NCBI GenBank assembly: GCA_022560025.1
Contig: JAFISE010000097.1
Coordinates: 62,001-126,000, forward strand
Length of the DNA stretch: 64,000 bases
Source: Stagonosporopsis chrysanthemi
Lineage: Eukaryota > Ascomycota > Dothideomycetes > Pleosporales > Didymellaceae
Direction: 5' to 3'
A model generated the notes under the pieces. It did not search any database, was not told the DNA's origin, and worked only from the letters and a program-made list of their open reading frames with translations. This document shows positions 1 to 11,041 of this stretch, one piece after another. Positions within the stretch are counted from its first letter, which is position 1; the number at the start of each line of letters is the position of its first letter. A program made the position numbers and the translations under genes.

Positions 1-366
1 GACACAAAGCAGAACAAAATACGGGGTCCCTCGTACTGTGATTTGGAAGAAGCGACATTTGTCTTCAGTAAGGGGGTTTGTACAGACTGGTCATACGTCG
101 GCCTTGATTTGATTTTGAGGAGATACAAAGCTGAGGAGAAGCAGAACAGATCATGAAAGGGTTATCTAACATATTTCAGATCAGAGGCCAGAACATGTAG
201 TAGGCAGGCCGAAATTTGAGAAAGAAGTACGTGGAGATTTGTGATTGAGAGTCGACAGAGCCCGGGTGGAATTTTATATTGTAGAGTCATGTGACACTGC
301 CTGCAAACGGACGCGAGACAAGCGAATAAGCGAATCTATGCTGTGCGTAAAACCTATCAGCATAGT
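1..366. other. left-edge flank, no gene seen
   Basis: AT-rich sequence downstream of the minus-strand gamma-glutamyltransferase gene. It probably contains that gene's 3' UTR. I see no convincing reading frame, repeat or RNA gene. Confidence 0.5.
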
Positions 367-2247
367 CTACAATGGCACCGCCGCACCATCTCCCCTCAAA
401 TCGCTGCCTCCACTCCAGACCGTTTGTCCATCATCCGTATGCCTGCGAATGATCTGCCCACGCCCGAACATACCCCTTCCGTATCCACTCAACTGCTGCA
501 CGTTGTGCCCCAGCGCCCGCAGCTCCTCCACAACCTTCGCGTCAATACCCTCCTCAAGATAGATTGTCGCGTCCGTCATCTTTCCATCCGCGCTGGGCAT
601 CCCTGCGCCAATGCAGAAGCGCGGCGCGTCAAGCGCTGCCTGCGGGTTAAGTTTGAACACCTCCTGATTAAGCAGCACCTGCACGTGCCCCTGTGGCTGC
701 ATAAAGCCACCCATGACGCCGTAGACAGAGTGTAGGGAGCCATCAGCATAAGTGGTCAGACCTGGGATGATGGTGTGGTAGGGGCGCTTGCGGGGCGCGA
801 GGACGTTGGGGTGGCCAGCCGTGAGGTTGAAGTTTGCGCCACGATTCTGCAGCGTAAAGCCGCAACCGGCGGGAATAATGGCGGTGCCGAAGCCGCCGTA
901 GTTGCTGTTGATGAACGAGATGCCGTTGCCCTCGGCGTCGGTGCAGCAGAAGTACACGGTGTCGCTGCGGAGGTGCGCGGGCGAGCCATGGATGGGGGCG
1001 TCGGCTGCGTGCGAGGGGTTGAAAAGTTCGGCGCGCGAGGAGAGATATTGTTGCGAGATGAGCTCTGCAGAGGGAACCTTGACGACGTTTGGGTCGGTGA
1101 CGAACCAGTGTGCGTCGGAGAAGGCGATACGGAGAGCTTCGATCGTGGCGTGCAGGTGCTGCGCGGAGTTGTGGTCTTCGAGACCCCATTTTGAGATTTT
1201 GCCTTGCTTCTCAAGCTCCTGAATGATACCCAATGCCATCAGGGCAACAATGCCCTGCCCGTTCGGTGGATGTTCCCAGAGCTCGATGCCGCCATTAGTG
1301 GACTCACCGACGCCTTGGCCGGTGTACTTTAGCGAAATGGGATCCACGGGCTCGGAGCCGGTGTCAGCATGATGCTTCAGGTCGTCCAATGTGATGTAAC
1401 CACCAAGATCAGACACGACCTTCACAAGCTGCTCAGCTACTTCGCCCTCATAGAAGCCCCTCTTGCCGTGCTTCGCAAGAAGCTTGAAGGTGTTGGCGAT
1501 AGTAGGGTTCTTCATGATTTCACCTGCCTTTGGCGCCCGGCAACCGTCCTTTGCGGAGGAGTCTTTCTTGAGCATCTCGTGTCCGTTTGGTGATGCTTTC
1601 CGGAGAGCAGACTCGCTTTGCGCCCACTTCGTAACATTAGTCATAGACATCACTGTTCGCAGGAACGTCACTTACAAATGTAGCAGATAGCTCAGAGACT
1701 GGGAAGCCGTTCTCAGCGAGGTCAACGGCTGGTGCGAGGATCTCCTCAAGGCTCAGTCTGCCGCTGCCGAAGCGCTCGACACAGTCCACCCATCCGGCAG
1801 CTGCACCGGGCACTGTTGCGGCATGTACGTGATCCATGGGAATTTGACCATTCTCTCCATCCGCCAGGTTGAGATCCTTCCTGATCTTCTCTAGTGTGAC
1901 ATTCGAACCAGAGCGGCCTGACCCGTTCATGGCAGACACCTTTTTGGTCTTGGCATCAAAGAAGAGACAGAACATGTCTCCACCAATACCAGTGGAGCCC
2001 GGCTCGGTAACATTGATTGCTGCTGCGACCGCAACTGCAGCATCCTGTCTACTATCAGCACATCATCCTAAATTCCAGGAGCATTACGTCATACCGCAGC
2101 ATTACCACCTTTCCTCAGGATGTCGATACCAGCGGCAGTGGCGAGAGGTTGAGTACATGATACAATGCCTTTGGTACTATGTACAACAGATCGTCGACTC
2201 GCGAAGTGGACGAACTGAGGTTCTGGGTGGGGGTAAACGTTGGCCAT
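367..2247 (-). CDS. gamma-glutamyltransferase-like Ntn hydrolase
   Basis: Gamma-glutamyltranspeptidase-family amidohydrolase, made as a precursor that self-cleaves in front of a catalytic threonine. Model: complement(join(367..1626,1676..2044,2095..2247)), 593 residues, introns of 49 and 50 bp. The start is the first ATG, 2245-2247. The N-terminal part has the family's GGNAADAAVA and STGIGGD blocks. The predicted nucleophile is Thr397 in RSDTVYF, followed by the small-subunit motifs NSNYGGFGT and GYGRGMFGRGQ. I see no signal peptide, so it is probably intracellular, unlike the secreted or membrane-anchored classical GGTs. Substrate could be glutathione-type gamma-glutamyl compounds or another amide, because the fungal members are diverse. 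It is divergently transcribed from the mitochondrial release factor gene. Confidence 0.88.
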
Positions 2248-2711
2248 GATAGTTGATGTTCAATGTGGTGGTTCGTTGAACAGCCAATGCTCGCTGGATG
2301 GTCAATGCGCGAGGTGTGTTGGTAGGAACGGTCCCTGAGCTGTTCGGTCCTTTCAAGCTGCGGGCTCAAACTTTCGAAGATGGTGAATCGTATGCGGGGT
2401 ATGGGGATGATATGGTCGACGGATATACACGGAGATACGCCATGCCGTCGGGAAAAGTGCGAGTGCCGACTTCGCTGGTGGCCATGATGCCTCGGAGTTC
2501 ATTGATGTGGATCTGTGTAGTGTACGCTTACGCTTTGGACAGGCATTCGACGACTGGATTAGGAAGGTGGTCAGGAGATATCGAGGTTGATGTCGATGGG
2601 TGGTTCAGAGCTGGATTGGATCACGTGCTACCGTTCCGAACGTAACTGCGGCTTTCGGAAAGCCCGTCGCTGCTGCAAGTTTTCGTCACGCTTCAACACC
2701 AGATCCGAACT
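2248..2711. promoter_or_regulatory. shared upstream region of GGT-like and MRF1 genes
   Basis: A 464-bp gap between two divergent start codons, so it must carry both promoters. An open frame at 2298-2645 overlaps it but shows no family resemblance, so I leave it out. No distinct TATA box or operator stands out. Confidence 0.45.
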
Positions 2712-4064
2712 ATGCTGACAACAGCGTGGGTCTGCCGCAGCTGTCTCTCGCGCGTTGCCAGACCACTGATACGGCGACAATTACGTCATCAATCGAGTGA
2801 GAACATGTTGTGCGTCCCTTCATGCTCTCCCATAGTTAATGAGAACTGGCAGCCGCCCCCGAGGCAATTCCGCCCGCTCTCCTCTCACGCGCACGTAACA
2901 TCGCCGTCGAACACAAGACGCTCACCGAAAAGCTTGCCGATGGCTTCGACTCGAAATCAGCAAAGAAGCTGGGCGAATACAGCTCCATAGTGAACGCGCT
3001 GGAGAGGTGGGATAAGGCCAATGAGGTAGGCGCACCCGTCCTTGCATGTGGTGTGCGGTGGCTGATCTGGGCTAAAGTCTGTCACAGAGCTCACCTCGCT
3101 GATCCACGACGCGACGAGCGACCCCGAGCTGCGCGAGCTTGCAGCAGATGACCTGGGAGAGACGCGTGCCGAGCTTGTCAACGCCTCCCAGAGCCTCGTC
3201 ACCTCCCTTGTGCCCGTTCACCCTTTCGCCCACCTGCCATGCCTGATTGAGATACGGCCAGGAGCTGGTGGCTCAGAAGCTGCCATCTTCGCAGGCGACC
3301 TGTTCCGCATGTACCAAGCCTTCTGCAACCACAGTGGCCTTCGAACGAACGTCCTCAAGTACGAGAATATCAATGGCAACGGCGAGGCTGGCATTCCCCT
3401 CTCTGAAGCCATTTTTGAGGTCGAGAACGAGAACGCATACGGTGTGTTTAGGTGTGAAGCTGGTGTGCACCGCGTGCAGCGAGTGCCAGCCACCGAGACC
3501 AAGGGCAGAACACATACGAGTGCAGCCTCGGTGCATGTCTTGCCGAGTTTGCAAGACAATTCGGCAGCTCAGGAAGACTTTGACAATCCAGAAAGCGACT
3601 ACTACATCGATATAAAAGAGGTTAAGCAAGAAGTCATGAGAGCAAGCGGCGCTGGTGGTCAGCATGTCAACAAGACCGAGTCAGCCGTTCGTCTCACCCA
3701 CATACCCACCAACACTGTAGTCGCTATGCAAGATTCGCGATCTCAGGCCAAGAACAAGGAGAAGGCCTGGGCCCTGCTGCGCTCTCGCATTGCGCAAGCC
3801 CGCCGAGAAAAAAGAGAGGATGAGATTGTAGCAATGCGCAGAAGTGTGATTGGTGTGTCCAAAATGGGTCGCGGCGACAAGATCCGAACGTACAACTATG
3901 GGCAACAAAGAGTTACAGATCACAGGAGCGGCATGACCGTACACGATCTTGATGATGTCATGGCCGGCGGCCAGACACTCGAGAAGGTCATGGACAGCGT
4001 GCGTAGCTGGCTCATGGAGCGAGACGTCGAGGGTCTGATTGCCGAAGAGAGTGGGACCAAGTGA
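2712..4064 (+). CDS. MRF1: mitochondrial peptide chain release factor 1
   Basis: Class I release factor that recognises UAA/UAG in the mitochondrial ribosome and triggers peptidyl-tRNA hydrolysis. Model: join(2712..2796,2853..3025,3090..4064), 410 residues. The second acceptor must be the later AG at 3088-3089, because the AG two bases earlier opens a frame with an immediate stop. The catalytic GGQ lies at residues 275-277 in the context GAGGQHVNKTESAVR, and the domain before it has IEIRPGAGGSEA. The N-terminus is rich in Arg/Ser and lacks acidic residues (MLTTAWVCRSCLSRVARPL), as expected for a mitochondrial presequence. Length matches yeast Mrf1 (about 410). Confidence 0.93.
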
Positions 4065-5144
4065 TCGACCTTGTTTTACTGTAGTAGCTGTCCACACCTG
4101 CCACGTGCGGTACTATGGGGAGGCATACAGTACCGGGATCTAGCGGGTCACTGCCCTCACTTAGACACGGAGGCTGATTTCCTTCTGGACCACACCATTG
4201 AATTAGGTTTACCGATGATCGCCGGTTAGGCTAGACACGAGGCGCCATCGACTGCTGCGAATGTGGTTGAATGCCATCCACAGCATCGTTCAGAGCCGCT
4301 CAGCAACATGCAACCTACTCCGACAGGCAGTCGCAGATCGACAGAGCTGTGTAAGACAGTTAGTCAATGTAAAACGTTCACGTCGACGTGCACCATTACT
4401 TCTCGTGAACGCTACACGGTAAGGCAGGCCTAAGGCGAGCCCAGCCCCAGGGCTCGACGAAGCCACCGCTACCCCGAAAAACAGCAAGCGAATCAATACA
4501 ACAAGCGGGTTTGTGGCAAAGGGTGTCTCGTCTCTGTCGCGAGTATCATGCCGTCGATGTCAGGCGATTCTTCGGCAAATAGGATGTGCTTCTTTTGATT
4601 GGGCGTAAGACCCGTGACCGTCCCCTCTTCTTGTTCAGCGTTCAGCCACAACCTCTTGACATCCCAATCCGAGTCCGTGGTGATGGACCCTTGGCAGTTG
4701 CACGAATAATGCTCAAATCTGTTGCGGGGTTCCATGACAGAATTACCGAAAATCCCCTATTCCTGTCGCTTTCATGTTGCTTGTCATCAAACACGAGTCA
4801 ATTGTGATAGCGACAGTCGTATGCTTTCTGGAAATCGAGACCGCAAGCAGCGGACCCACAGCGGGTTCCCCGCAATCGCCACGGGCGCGCCAGGTTTTCG
4901 TTTCATTTGGCGTCTATTGTGGGACCTTCAAGGCAACCTATGGTACGCTACACAATGATGATGGGAGTGTGCAGGGCTATGTTATACGATGAGTAGATTT
5001 CAGTGATGAGTGGTCTTGCTGGGAAATGCATTTGAACAAAGCACCTCCTTCAAGTGCAAGGAGTTTGCCTCTCCAAGATTGCCACAATCTCACCCCTCTT
5101 GCCTTAGGACCCAAGCCTTCTCACATTGAAGCTCGTGGCTCAAG
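4065..5144. other. intergenic stretch
   Basis: About 1.1 kb between the release factor gene and the MFS gene. A minus-strand open frame at 4493-4735 (80 residues, ATG start) reads like protein (SDWDVKRLWLNAEQEEG) but matches no family I know and has no visible partner exons. It could be a relic or chance. The right-hand part must contain the MFS promoter. Confidence 0.4.
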
Positions 5145-7152
5145 ATGGCCGCAACCTTGGATCACGAGAAGCAAGAAGTCAGCTATGCCGAACATGTGGA
5201 GACGACCGCCGACTCATCGTCAAACGACCTGTATAAGATGCAGACTCTGTCTGGCGTGGACATGAATAACACATCAGCTGTGAAAGGTGATGATTCTGAT
5301 GGCAAGGTCATTTGGAGTTTTCGCAGTATTTTGTCGGCCATCTTCCTTGCAGCCCTGTACACGGGTACGCTGGACCCTCATGTTATCTCAGGTCAGAAGC
5401 TGATTATTCAGGCTCGCAAATCATTCTGTACTTTACGGGCGGTTCTCTCTCGTTCATAGGAGAAGATCTAGGCATCACTCGCGGCATCGTCTGGCTTCCA
5501 ACCGCCAACATCTTGGCTATTGCCGCTACCTGTCCTTATGCTGGTTACCTTCAAGATTTGTTCGGTAAGCGTTATATTGCACTCTTTGGATCTCTGAGCA
5601 TCTGCGTTGGATGCGTGCTCGTCGGCTCGGCGCAGAGTTTTGGACAAGCCGTCGTGGGCATGGCTCTTTCCGGCGTAGGTGCCGCTGTAGGTGAGCTCAC
5701 GGGTCTTGCTGGGTATGTAACCACACCATCTTGATTGGGGCTTCTGCTCACAATACACAGACTCGCAGAAGTCGTTCCGGTCAAATATCGTGGCTACTCA
5801 CTGGCGATGGTCACTGCCTTCGTGCTGCCCTTCTGTCCGTACTTGTTGTATGTGGAATTGTGGTCGCACCGTGATTTGACCGTTGGCTGGCGATGGGGCC
5901 CCTGGGTCTCGCTCATCTACAACGGTATTGTGGTTCTTGGCCTGCTATTCACGTACTTCCCAAAGGCCCACACCCGTGCCGACGGGTTTTCGCGACGTAC
6001 GATCTTGAAGAAGATCGACTATCTAGGAGGATTTCTGTCGATCACCGGGCTGACCTTATTGTAAGTGCATCAATCTTGACCAACCACCGCCTTATCTGAC
6101 TCAACTCAGCCTTGTTGCCCTCAATTCCGGCGGCTACACTCACCCGTGGAAAAGTGCCTACATCCTGTGTACTCTTCTCTTCGGCCTTGCACTGATCGCT
6201 GCGTGGGTCGTTTGGGAGTGGAAGTTTGCGCCATACCCTATGGTTCCCGGTGAACTCTTCAAGGGTCAACGCATTGTCGGTCTTGCATACGTAGTTGCTT
6301 TCGCAGCTGGCATGAACTTCTTCAGGTGAGTACACCGAGTCGACTAAAATGCTCTCAGAAGAACGGACTGACGTCTACAGTATTCTAAACTTCTTCCCTG
6401 TCACATTCACATCAGTGTATGAGCCCGACCCGGTAAAGATTGGTCTGCGGGCATTGGGACCTGCCACCACCACAGCAGTGGGAGCCATCGTGTTCAATGC
6501 TGCACTTTCAGTCTTTCCGGGCCGAGCGAGAGAGGTCTTGCTCGTGGCTGTACTCCTCATGACGTGTTTCACAGGATCCCTAGCAGTCATGACACCAGAG
6601 AATGAGCATCTGGTCGTAGGACTTGGAGCGATAGGCTCCTTCGGCATCGGTGGTGTACTCGTCCCTGCTGCTACCATCGCCATGATCGTCTGCCCGGACG
6701 CGCTCATCACCACAGCAGCTGCCCTCTCCCTCAGCATCCGTACCGTCGGTGGCAGTATTGGCTACTCGATTTACTATAACATCTTCGCTACAAAGCTCGA
6801 GCAGAACCTTCCCAACTATGTGGCAGAGTATGCTATTAAGGTTGGACTGCCTGTTACAAGCGCTGTCGAGTTCGTAACAGTCTTCCTGACTGCACCTGCA
6901 AATTTGACAACTACACCCATCGAAGGTCTCACACCAGAGGTCATCGCCGGTGCGACAAAAGGCGTACAGTGGGCTTACAGCCAAAGTCTGAAATACGTAT
7001 GGGTAAGTTGAGAGAGTTAAGCGCATTTGTCAACAACATGCTGACCCTGACAGTTCACCTCGATCGCCTTCGGCGCCATTGCTATCATCTGTACCCTACT
7101 GTTACCGAGCACGAAGAAGTACGCGACGAATCGCGTTGCTGTCCAGATCTAA
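5145..7152 (+). CDS. MFS efflux pump, TRI12/siderophore-transporter type
   Basis: Proton-coupled major facilitator of the fungal trichothecene efflux pump (TRI12) family, usually 14 TM helices in the plasma membrane. Model: join(5145..5364,5412..5712,5761..6060,6110..6325,6381..7002,7054..7152), 585 residues, five introns of 47-55 bp. An acidic, soluble N-terminus of about 60 residues precedes the first helix. Family signs are the GEDLGITRGIVWLPTANIL stretch, DLFGKRYIALFGS after TM2-3, and a final helix FTSIAFGAIAIICTLLLP before a short basic tail. It may export a toxin, drug or siderophore. No biosynthetic cluster adjoins it, so the substrate is unknown. Confidence 0.85.
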
Positions 7153-7743
7153 TTGGTCAGACTACGAGTATGTGGATAGAAGCCCACAGTCGTCGTCGCT
7201 GCACGGGTGCAGTAGATTGACCGATCGTAGAGGTCGTTGCTACCGACAACTCAGATAGTCTTACTTGATTAATGCGTACAATACTTCGATGTCCACCTAC
7301 CAACCAACGCTATATGCTCAGTGAGGCGATAACAGTGATGGAACAGTCCCACTGGTGAAGATGACTGCATGAGGGCGTATCAGCTCCAGTTCGCTGGACT
7401 CTCCGTTGGTGTCACAAACACGACCGGTCAAAGATGCGGGGCAAACACAGCATTCTCTGATTGGACGCCTTCGCTTAGCATGCACAGGTTCGGGCGGCTG
7501 GCCCCCAATTATTGTCCTGCGAGCACATGCACGACCGAACAACTCTGCGTCGAAGGGCGTCCATTCCAGCTCTTTCCAGGCAACACACCGTTAATGCCTT
7601 GTTCAGCATGCGGCCTGCGTGTGACGTGCCTCCAATGACGCCGGCCACTAACACGGCGACACGATCGCGTATAAGATGCTGCCTACCTCGAGTATGCCTC
7701 GCTCAACCTCCAAGCAGAGCCGTTGAGCTCAGCCTTGGACAAC
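7153..7743. other. intergenic stretch
   Basis: About 590 bp between the MFS gene and the large RVT-like gene. Short frames on both strands show no protein character. It should contain the promoter of the gene starting at 7744. Confidence 0.4.
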
Positions 7744-10716
7744 ATGACGCCAATCTCCATCGCTCCGCCCCTGAGGGAGATAGCTGAGCTCAAGATCGCA
7801 GAGTTTGAACAGCTTAAGCACGACTTCAAAACTCGCTATGGCATCGGTTCTCCACGCCCTACCAACGTCTCTGTCGGCGAGAGGTTGGCGCTTCTTATCA
7901 AGGACATCCAGCGATTCGATGCGTATCTGGAGGACGACGACGACGATCTCACGATTATCGCCATTTATGTTGATCAGGCTGGGGATGGTAGCTGCATGTC
8001 AGACGACAAGCTGCTAAAGTACGAGGAGAAGGTCCTTGAGAAACTGCGCAAACGCATGAATCGGTACGATGCAACCTCCCTCCATTTGACCATGTTGAGG
8101 GAAGCAATGAATGTTGCTTCGTCTAGTAAAGCCTCGAATCTCGGTGTTGATGCGCTGTCTCTCGATGACTTCGAGGTCGTTGACGACAGGCTTGAAGTTC
8201 TCTGGGATGAGTTCGAGGCGCAGGCTTTCACTGCCAGAGACGTTGATGTTGACGCGCTGGAAAAGTACCTCAACGATCTCTTGGCGGAGCGTAGCCCTAC
8301 TTACTGTGTGTCCGCGCTCCGCGACAAGATGCATCGGTACGGAGAGGAGGTGCTTGAGGGCGAGGCTGATATTGAGCAAGACGAGTTGGAGTGGTGCATC
8401 ATGGACTTGCTCAAGAATGACCTCGTCAACGAGGAGACGAAGAAGATGCTTGAGAGATACATTCAGAACCAGGTTGCCATGAAGGAGCTGCTTGGTGTGC
8501 TCAACATGAAGTCAATCAGAGACTGGAACTGGAAGAACGGCAACAAAGGATTACCCGTCACTGCTCGCCTAGATGCCGAGGGTCGATACCATGTGGTTGT
8601 TGAGGAAGATATTGTCGACATGCTGTTCCTCCACTGCACAGCTATCGGCTGGTCTCAGAAGCTCAAGGACTGCTTGGGCCCCTACTTCCGATCCCTAGAT
8701 TCCACCTTCAAGCGACAGCTTACTGCCGAGGAGTCCAAGGAGCGCAGATTTTTCCTCGAAGCGATGCCGGCGGAACCTCCCCCAGAGTTGCTTCCCAGCT
8801 CGCCGGAGTATCGCATTTGTTGTTGTCCCCAGCCTCCTCCTCCTCCACCTGCTTGTTGGCGCGACCCGCCCGGCGTTTACCTTACACCGCCCATGCCTTC
8901 GCAGAGGAGGAAGGGAAAAAAAAAGACCCCCAGGCCCATGTATGATTCTTACGACGATTTCCCGCCACCACCACCACCACCACCACCTCCACCGATGGTA
9001 ATCCCTCCACCTCCGCCTCCGCCTCCGCCTCCTCCAATGATGATGCCCCCACCACCACCTCCCCCACCACCAATGTTTATCATGCCACCGATGCCACCAA
9101 ATCGGTCGAGATATGGCTGCATGTATGACACGAGACACTTAGGGTACACGGGAAATTTCTTCATGTCTCGTCTGCCGACTGAGGAGGGCTGCAGACCTAA
9201 GCTGACTCCTGTGGAAGATGTGCAGGCTAATCTTATTAAGACGCTGGCAGCTGAGCTCAAAGTACGCACCGCCCTGAATGGACAGGCCAGCTGCTCAGTT
9301 GTCGACTTCCACTCCCTCGCAACTGCTCTACCTCACAAGACCGTCCTTGCTGTCTTGAAGGTTTTGGGCGTTCCAGAGGTATTCATCGATTTTTTCGCTC
9401 GCTTCCTCGGCGCCAGCCTGAACATTGGCCCCTCTGTGCGCGGCACACGGAACCGTGTACACTCTCGGGCTTGCGGTGTGCCTGAGCGTCACGGCTTGGA
9501 GCTGTTCTTCACTGAAGCAGTGATGTTCTTCGCTGAGCTAGCTGTTTATAACAAGACTAGCTCGCATCTGTACCGCCTCGGATCGAAGTGCTATTTTGTG
9601 GGTACTGAGGAGCAAAATGATCAGGCTATGCGGGAGCTGTCCGTGTTCTCGGGTCACACTAACTTGGACTTTGATGACGTGCTCCCGCAGCCTGGATGTG
9701 TGGATATCGGCTTCCTGGAAATCTCAGGCGATGTAATCGCCATTAGGAATCCGTTAGTTGAAGCCTTTGCTCTCCGTGTAAAAAAGCAGCTTGCTGCCCA
9801 GACTACCGTGTACGATTGGGTCCGCATTTGGAACAAGACGGTCGGGACCTACGCAGCTCATCTGTTCGCCCCCCTCGTCAACCTGTTTGGCAAACCACAC
9901 CTGGAAGCCGTCAAAGCCGCCTACAAGCGAATTTTTGACATCATTTTTGAGGGCAGCGACCTCACCGACCACATCAAAGAAATGCTACACGACCGTTCCG
10001 ACTTCGCGCGAGCCAGCTCCCCCCTCGCCCTCGAAGCCTTCATCTACCTTCCCTCTTCCTTCGGCGGCCTCGGCGTTAAGAACCCCCTCATTACACTCAA
10101 CCTTGCACGGCACATAGCTTCCGACCCTTCTTCCAGCGTTAGGGACTACATCCAATTAGAAGAGCAATACTACCAACTCGCACGTAGCAACTGGTCAGCC
10201 CTAGACCAAACCCACATCGCCAAACGGCTTTCCCTTGTCTTCGGCGACGATAGTGAGGCCAGAAAGGCCTTCCTTGGTCCATGGGGTGGAGATTCCTCCT
10301 CCATAACCTTTCCATCGTCATCGACACTCTTCCGCCACCGTGACTACGCCTGTAGCCCGTACCTTCCCCATTCCCTCGTGCCGCTCACGGACGTCCCTTT
10401 TCCACCGCCCCCCATAGGCGTCCCAGATCTCCGCGACCTGTACGAAAGTCTGCTCTATGTTTCCCCAGACAGCGTCGCAGCTTCCGAGCGGCTGCGTAAT
10501 GAGACGCGCGAGTGCGGGCGCATGAAGCGGTGGGAGCGGCTGGACGTGTACGAGCGGTGGGTGTTGGCCATGTACGGCGAGGAGTGTATGGATGTGTTTG
10601 GCAGTCTGGATCTGTGGTGTGAGAGGTTTGTGCCGAGTGTTTGCATTGTTTTGCTTAGAGGGGAGGAGGGGGAGGGGGACGAGGGAAGCGTGAGTGATAT
10701 GACGAGCATCGCTTAG
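7744..10716 (+). CDS. degenerate RVT (cellular reverse-transcriptase-like) protein
   Basis: Intronless, 990 residues. The first true ATG is 7744, because the frame extends only 21 bp further upstream and begins there with TTG. Layout: acidic helical N-terminal region (about 1-260); a DWNWKNGNKGLPV block (about 262-275); an IVDMLFLHCTAIGWSQKLKDCL segment; a proline-rich insert (about 343-455); then a region matching my memory of fungal RVT proteins. In that region VVDFHSLATALPHKTVLAVLKVLGV corresponds to RT motif A (Asp521), GVPERHGLELFFTEAVMFF to motif B, and LYRLGSKCYFVG (613-618 = GSKCYF) sits where family members carry an Asp-Asp pair. The catalytic aspartates therefore appear lost. RVTs are single-copy host genes, not transposons. 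Function unknown. The assignment rests on recalled motifs, not a search. Confidence 0.62.
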   Translation: MTPISIAPPLREIAELKIAEFEQLKHDFKTRYGIGSPRPTNVSVGERLALLIKDIQRFDAYLEDDDDDLTIIAIYVDQAGDGSCMSDDKLLKYEEKVLEKLRKRMNRYDATSLHLTMLREAMNVASSSKASNLGVDALSLDDFEVVDDRLEVLWDEFEAQAFTARDVDVDALEKYLNDLLAERSPTYCVSALRDKMHRYGEEVLEGEADIEQDELEWCIMDLLKNDLVNEETKKMLERYIQNQVAMKELLGVLNMKSIRDWNWKNGNKGLPVTARLDAEGRYHVVVEEDIVDMLFLHCTAIGWSQKLKDCLGPYFRSLDSTFKRQLTAEESKERRFFLEAMPAEPPPELLPSSPEYRICCCPQPPPPPPACWRDPPGVYLTPPMPSQRRKGKKKTPRPMYDSYDDFPPPPPPPPPPPMVIPPPPPPPPPPPMMMPPPPPPPPPMFIMPPMPPNRSRYGCMYDTRHLGYTGNFFMSRLPTEEGCRPKLTPVEDVQANLIKTLAAELKVRTALNGQASCSVVDFHSLATALPHKTVLAVLKVLGVPEVFIDFFARFLGASLNIGPSVRGTRNRVHSRACGVPERHGLELFFTEAVMFFAELAVYNKTSSHLYRLGSKCYFVGTEEQNDQAMRELSVFSGHTNLDFDDVLPQPGCVDIGFLEISGDVIAIRNPLVEAFALRVKKQLAAQTTVYDWVRIWNKTVGTYAAHLFAPLVNLFGKPHLEAVKAAYKRIFDIIFEGSDLTDHIKEMLHDRSDFARASSPLALEAFIYLPSSFGGLGVKNPLITLNLARHIASDPSSSVRDYIQLEEQYYQLARSNWSALDQTHIAKRLSLVFGDDSEARKAFLGPWGGDSSSITFPSSSTLFRHRDYACSPYLPHSLVPLTDVPFPPPPIGVPDLRDLYESLLYVSPDSVAASERLRNETRECGRMKRWERLDVYERWVLAMYGEECMDVFGSLDLWCERFVPSVCIVLLRGEEGEGDEGSVSDMTSIA
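8962..9072 (+). repeat. polyproline-coding low-complexity tract
   Basis: A run of CCA/CCT/CCG/CCC codons encodes proline stretches broken by short hydrophobic spacers (MVI, MMM), residues about 407-443 of the RVT-like protein. The repeat is imperfect at codon level, so it is not a simple microsatellite expansion. Such tracts bind SH3, WW or profilin-type domains in other proteins; a role here is unproven. Confidence 0.85.
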
Positions 10717-11041
10717 GTCAGCAAGAGTTTCTTTGTTCGGGGGGTTGACGACGTTATGATTCCCGGTTCTTATGTTTTTCCTTGCTAGGTTTATGAGTAT
10801 ACGGTTTTGTTCTATTGCAATGAAAGCTCAACGTTGTTTCTCGCGTATGAAAATAGTTGCCTTCATTGATGCTGTGACACGCGTCCTGGAAACAGTGTCT
10901 GTTGTTAGTGACCTGCACGAAAGTAGTCCCTTCGCGTGGACAAAAATATAATCACAATGTCTGGAGGCATTAAGCCGTTATTAAGGTTATCGATGAAAGG
11001 AACAATATCACTCGTAAGTATCACCGTGTCTAGCTCATATT
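10717..11041. other. 3' flank of the RVT-like gene
   Basis: AT-rich sequence between the RVT-like stop codon and the end of the broken minus-strand coiled-coil gene. It must hold both 3' UTRs. No repeat or RNA gene seen. Confidence 0.4.

Noticed and set aside
2298..2645. 115-residue plus-strand frame upstream of MRF1
   Set aside because: Overlaps the divergent promoter, not joined in frame to MRF1, no family resemblance.
9541..9610. RVT-like gene as a retrotransposon reverse transcriptase
   Set aside because: No integrase, RNase H, gag or LTR nearby, no catalytic Asp pair, and an N-terminal domain of the cellular RVT kind.
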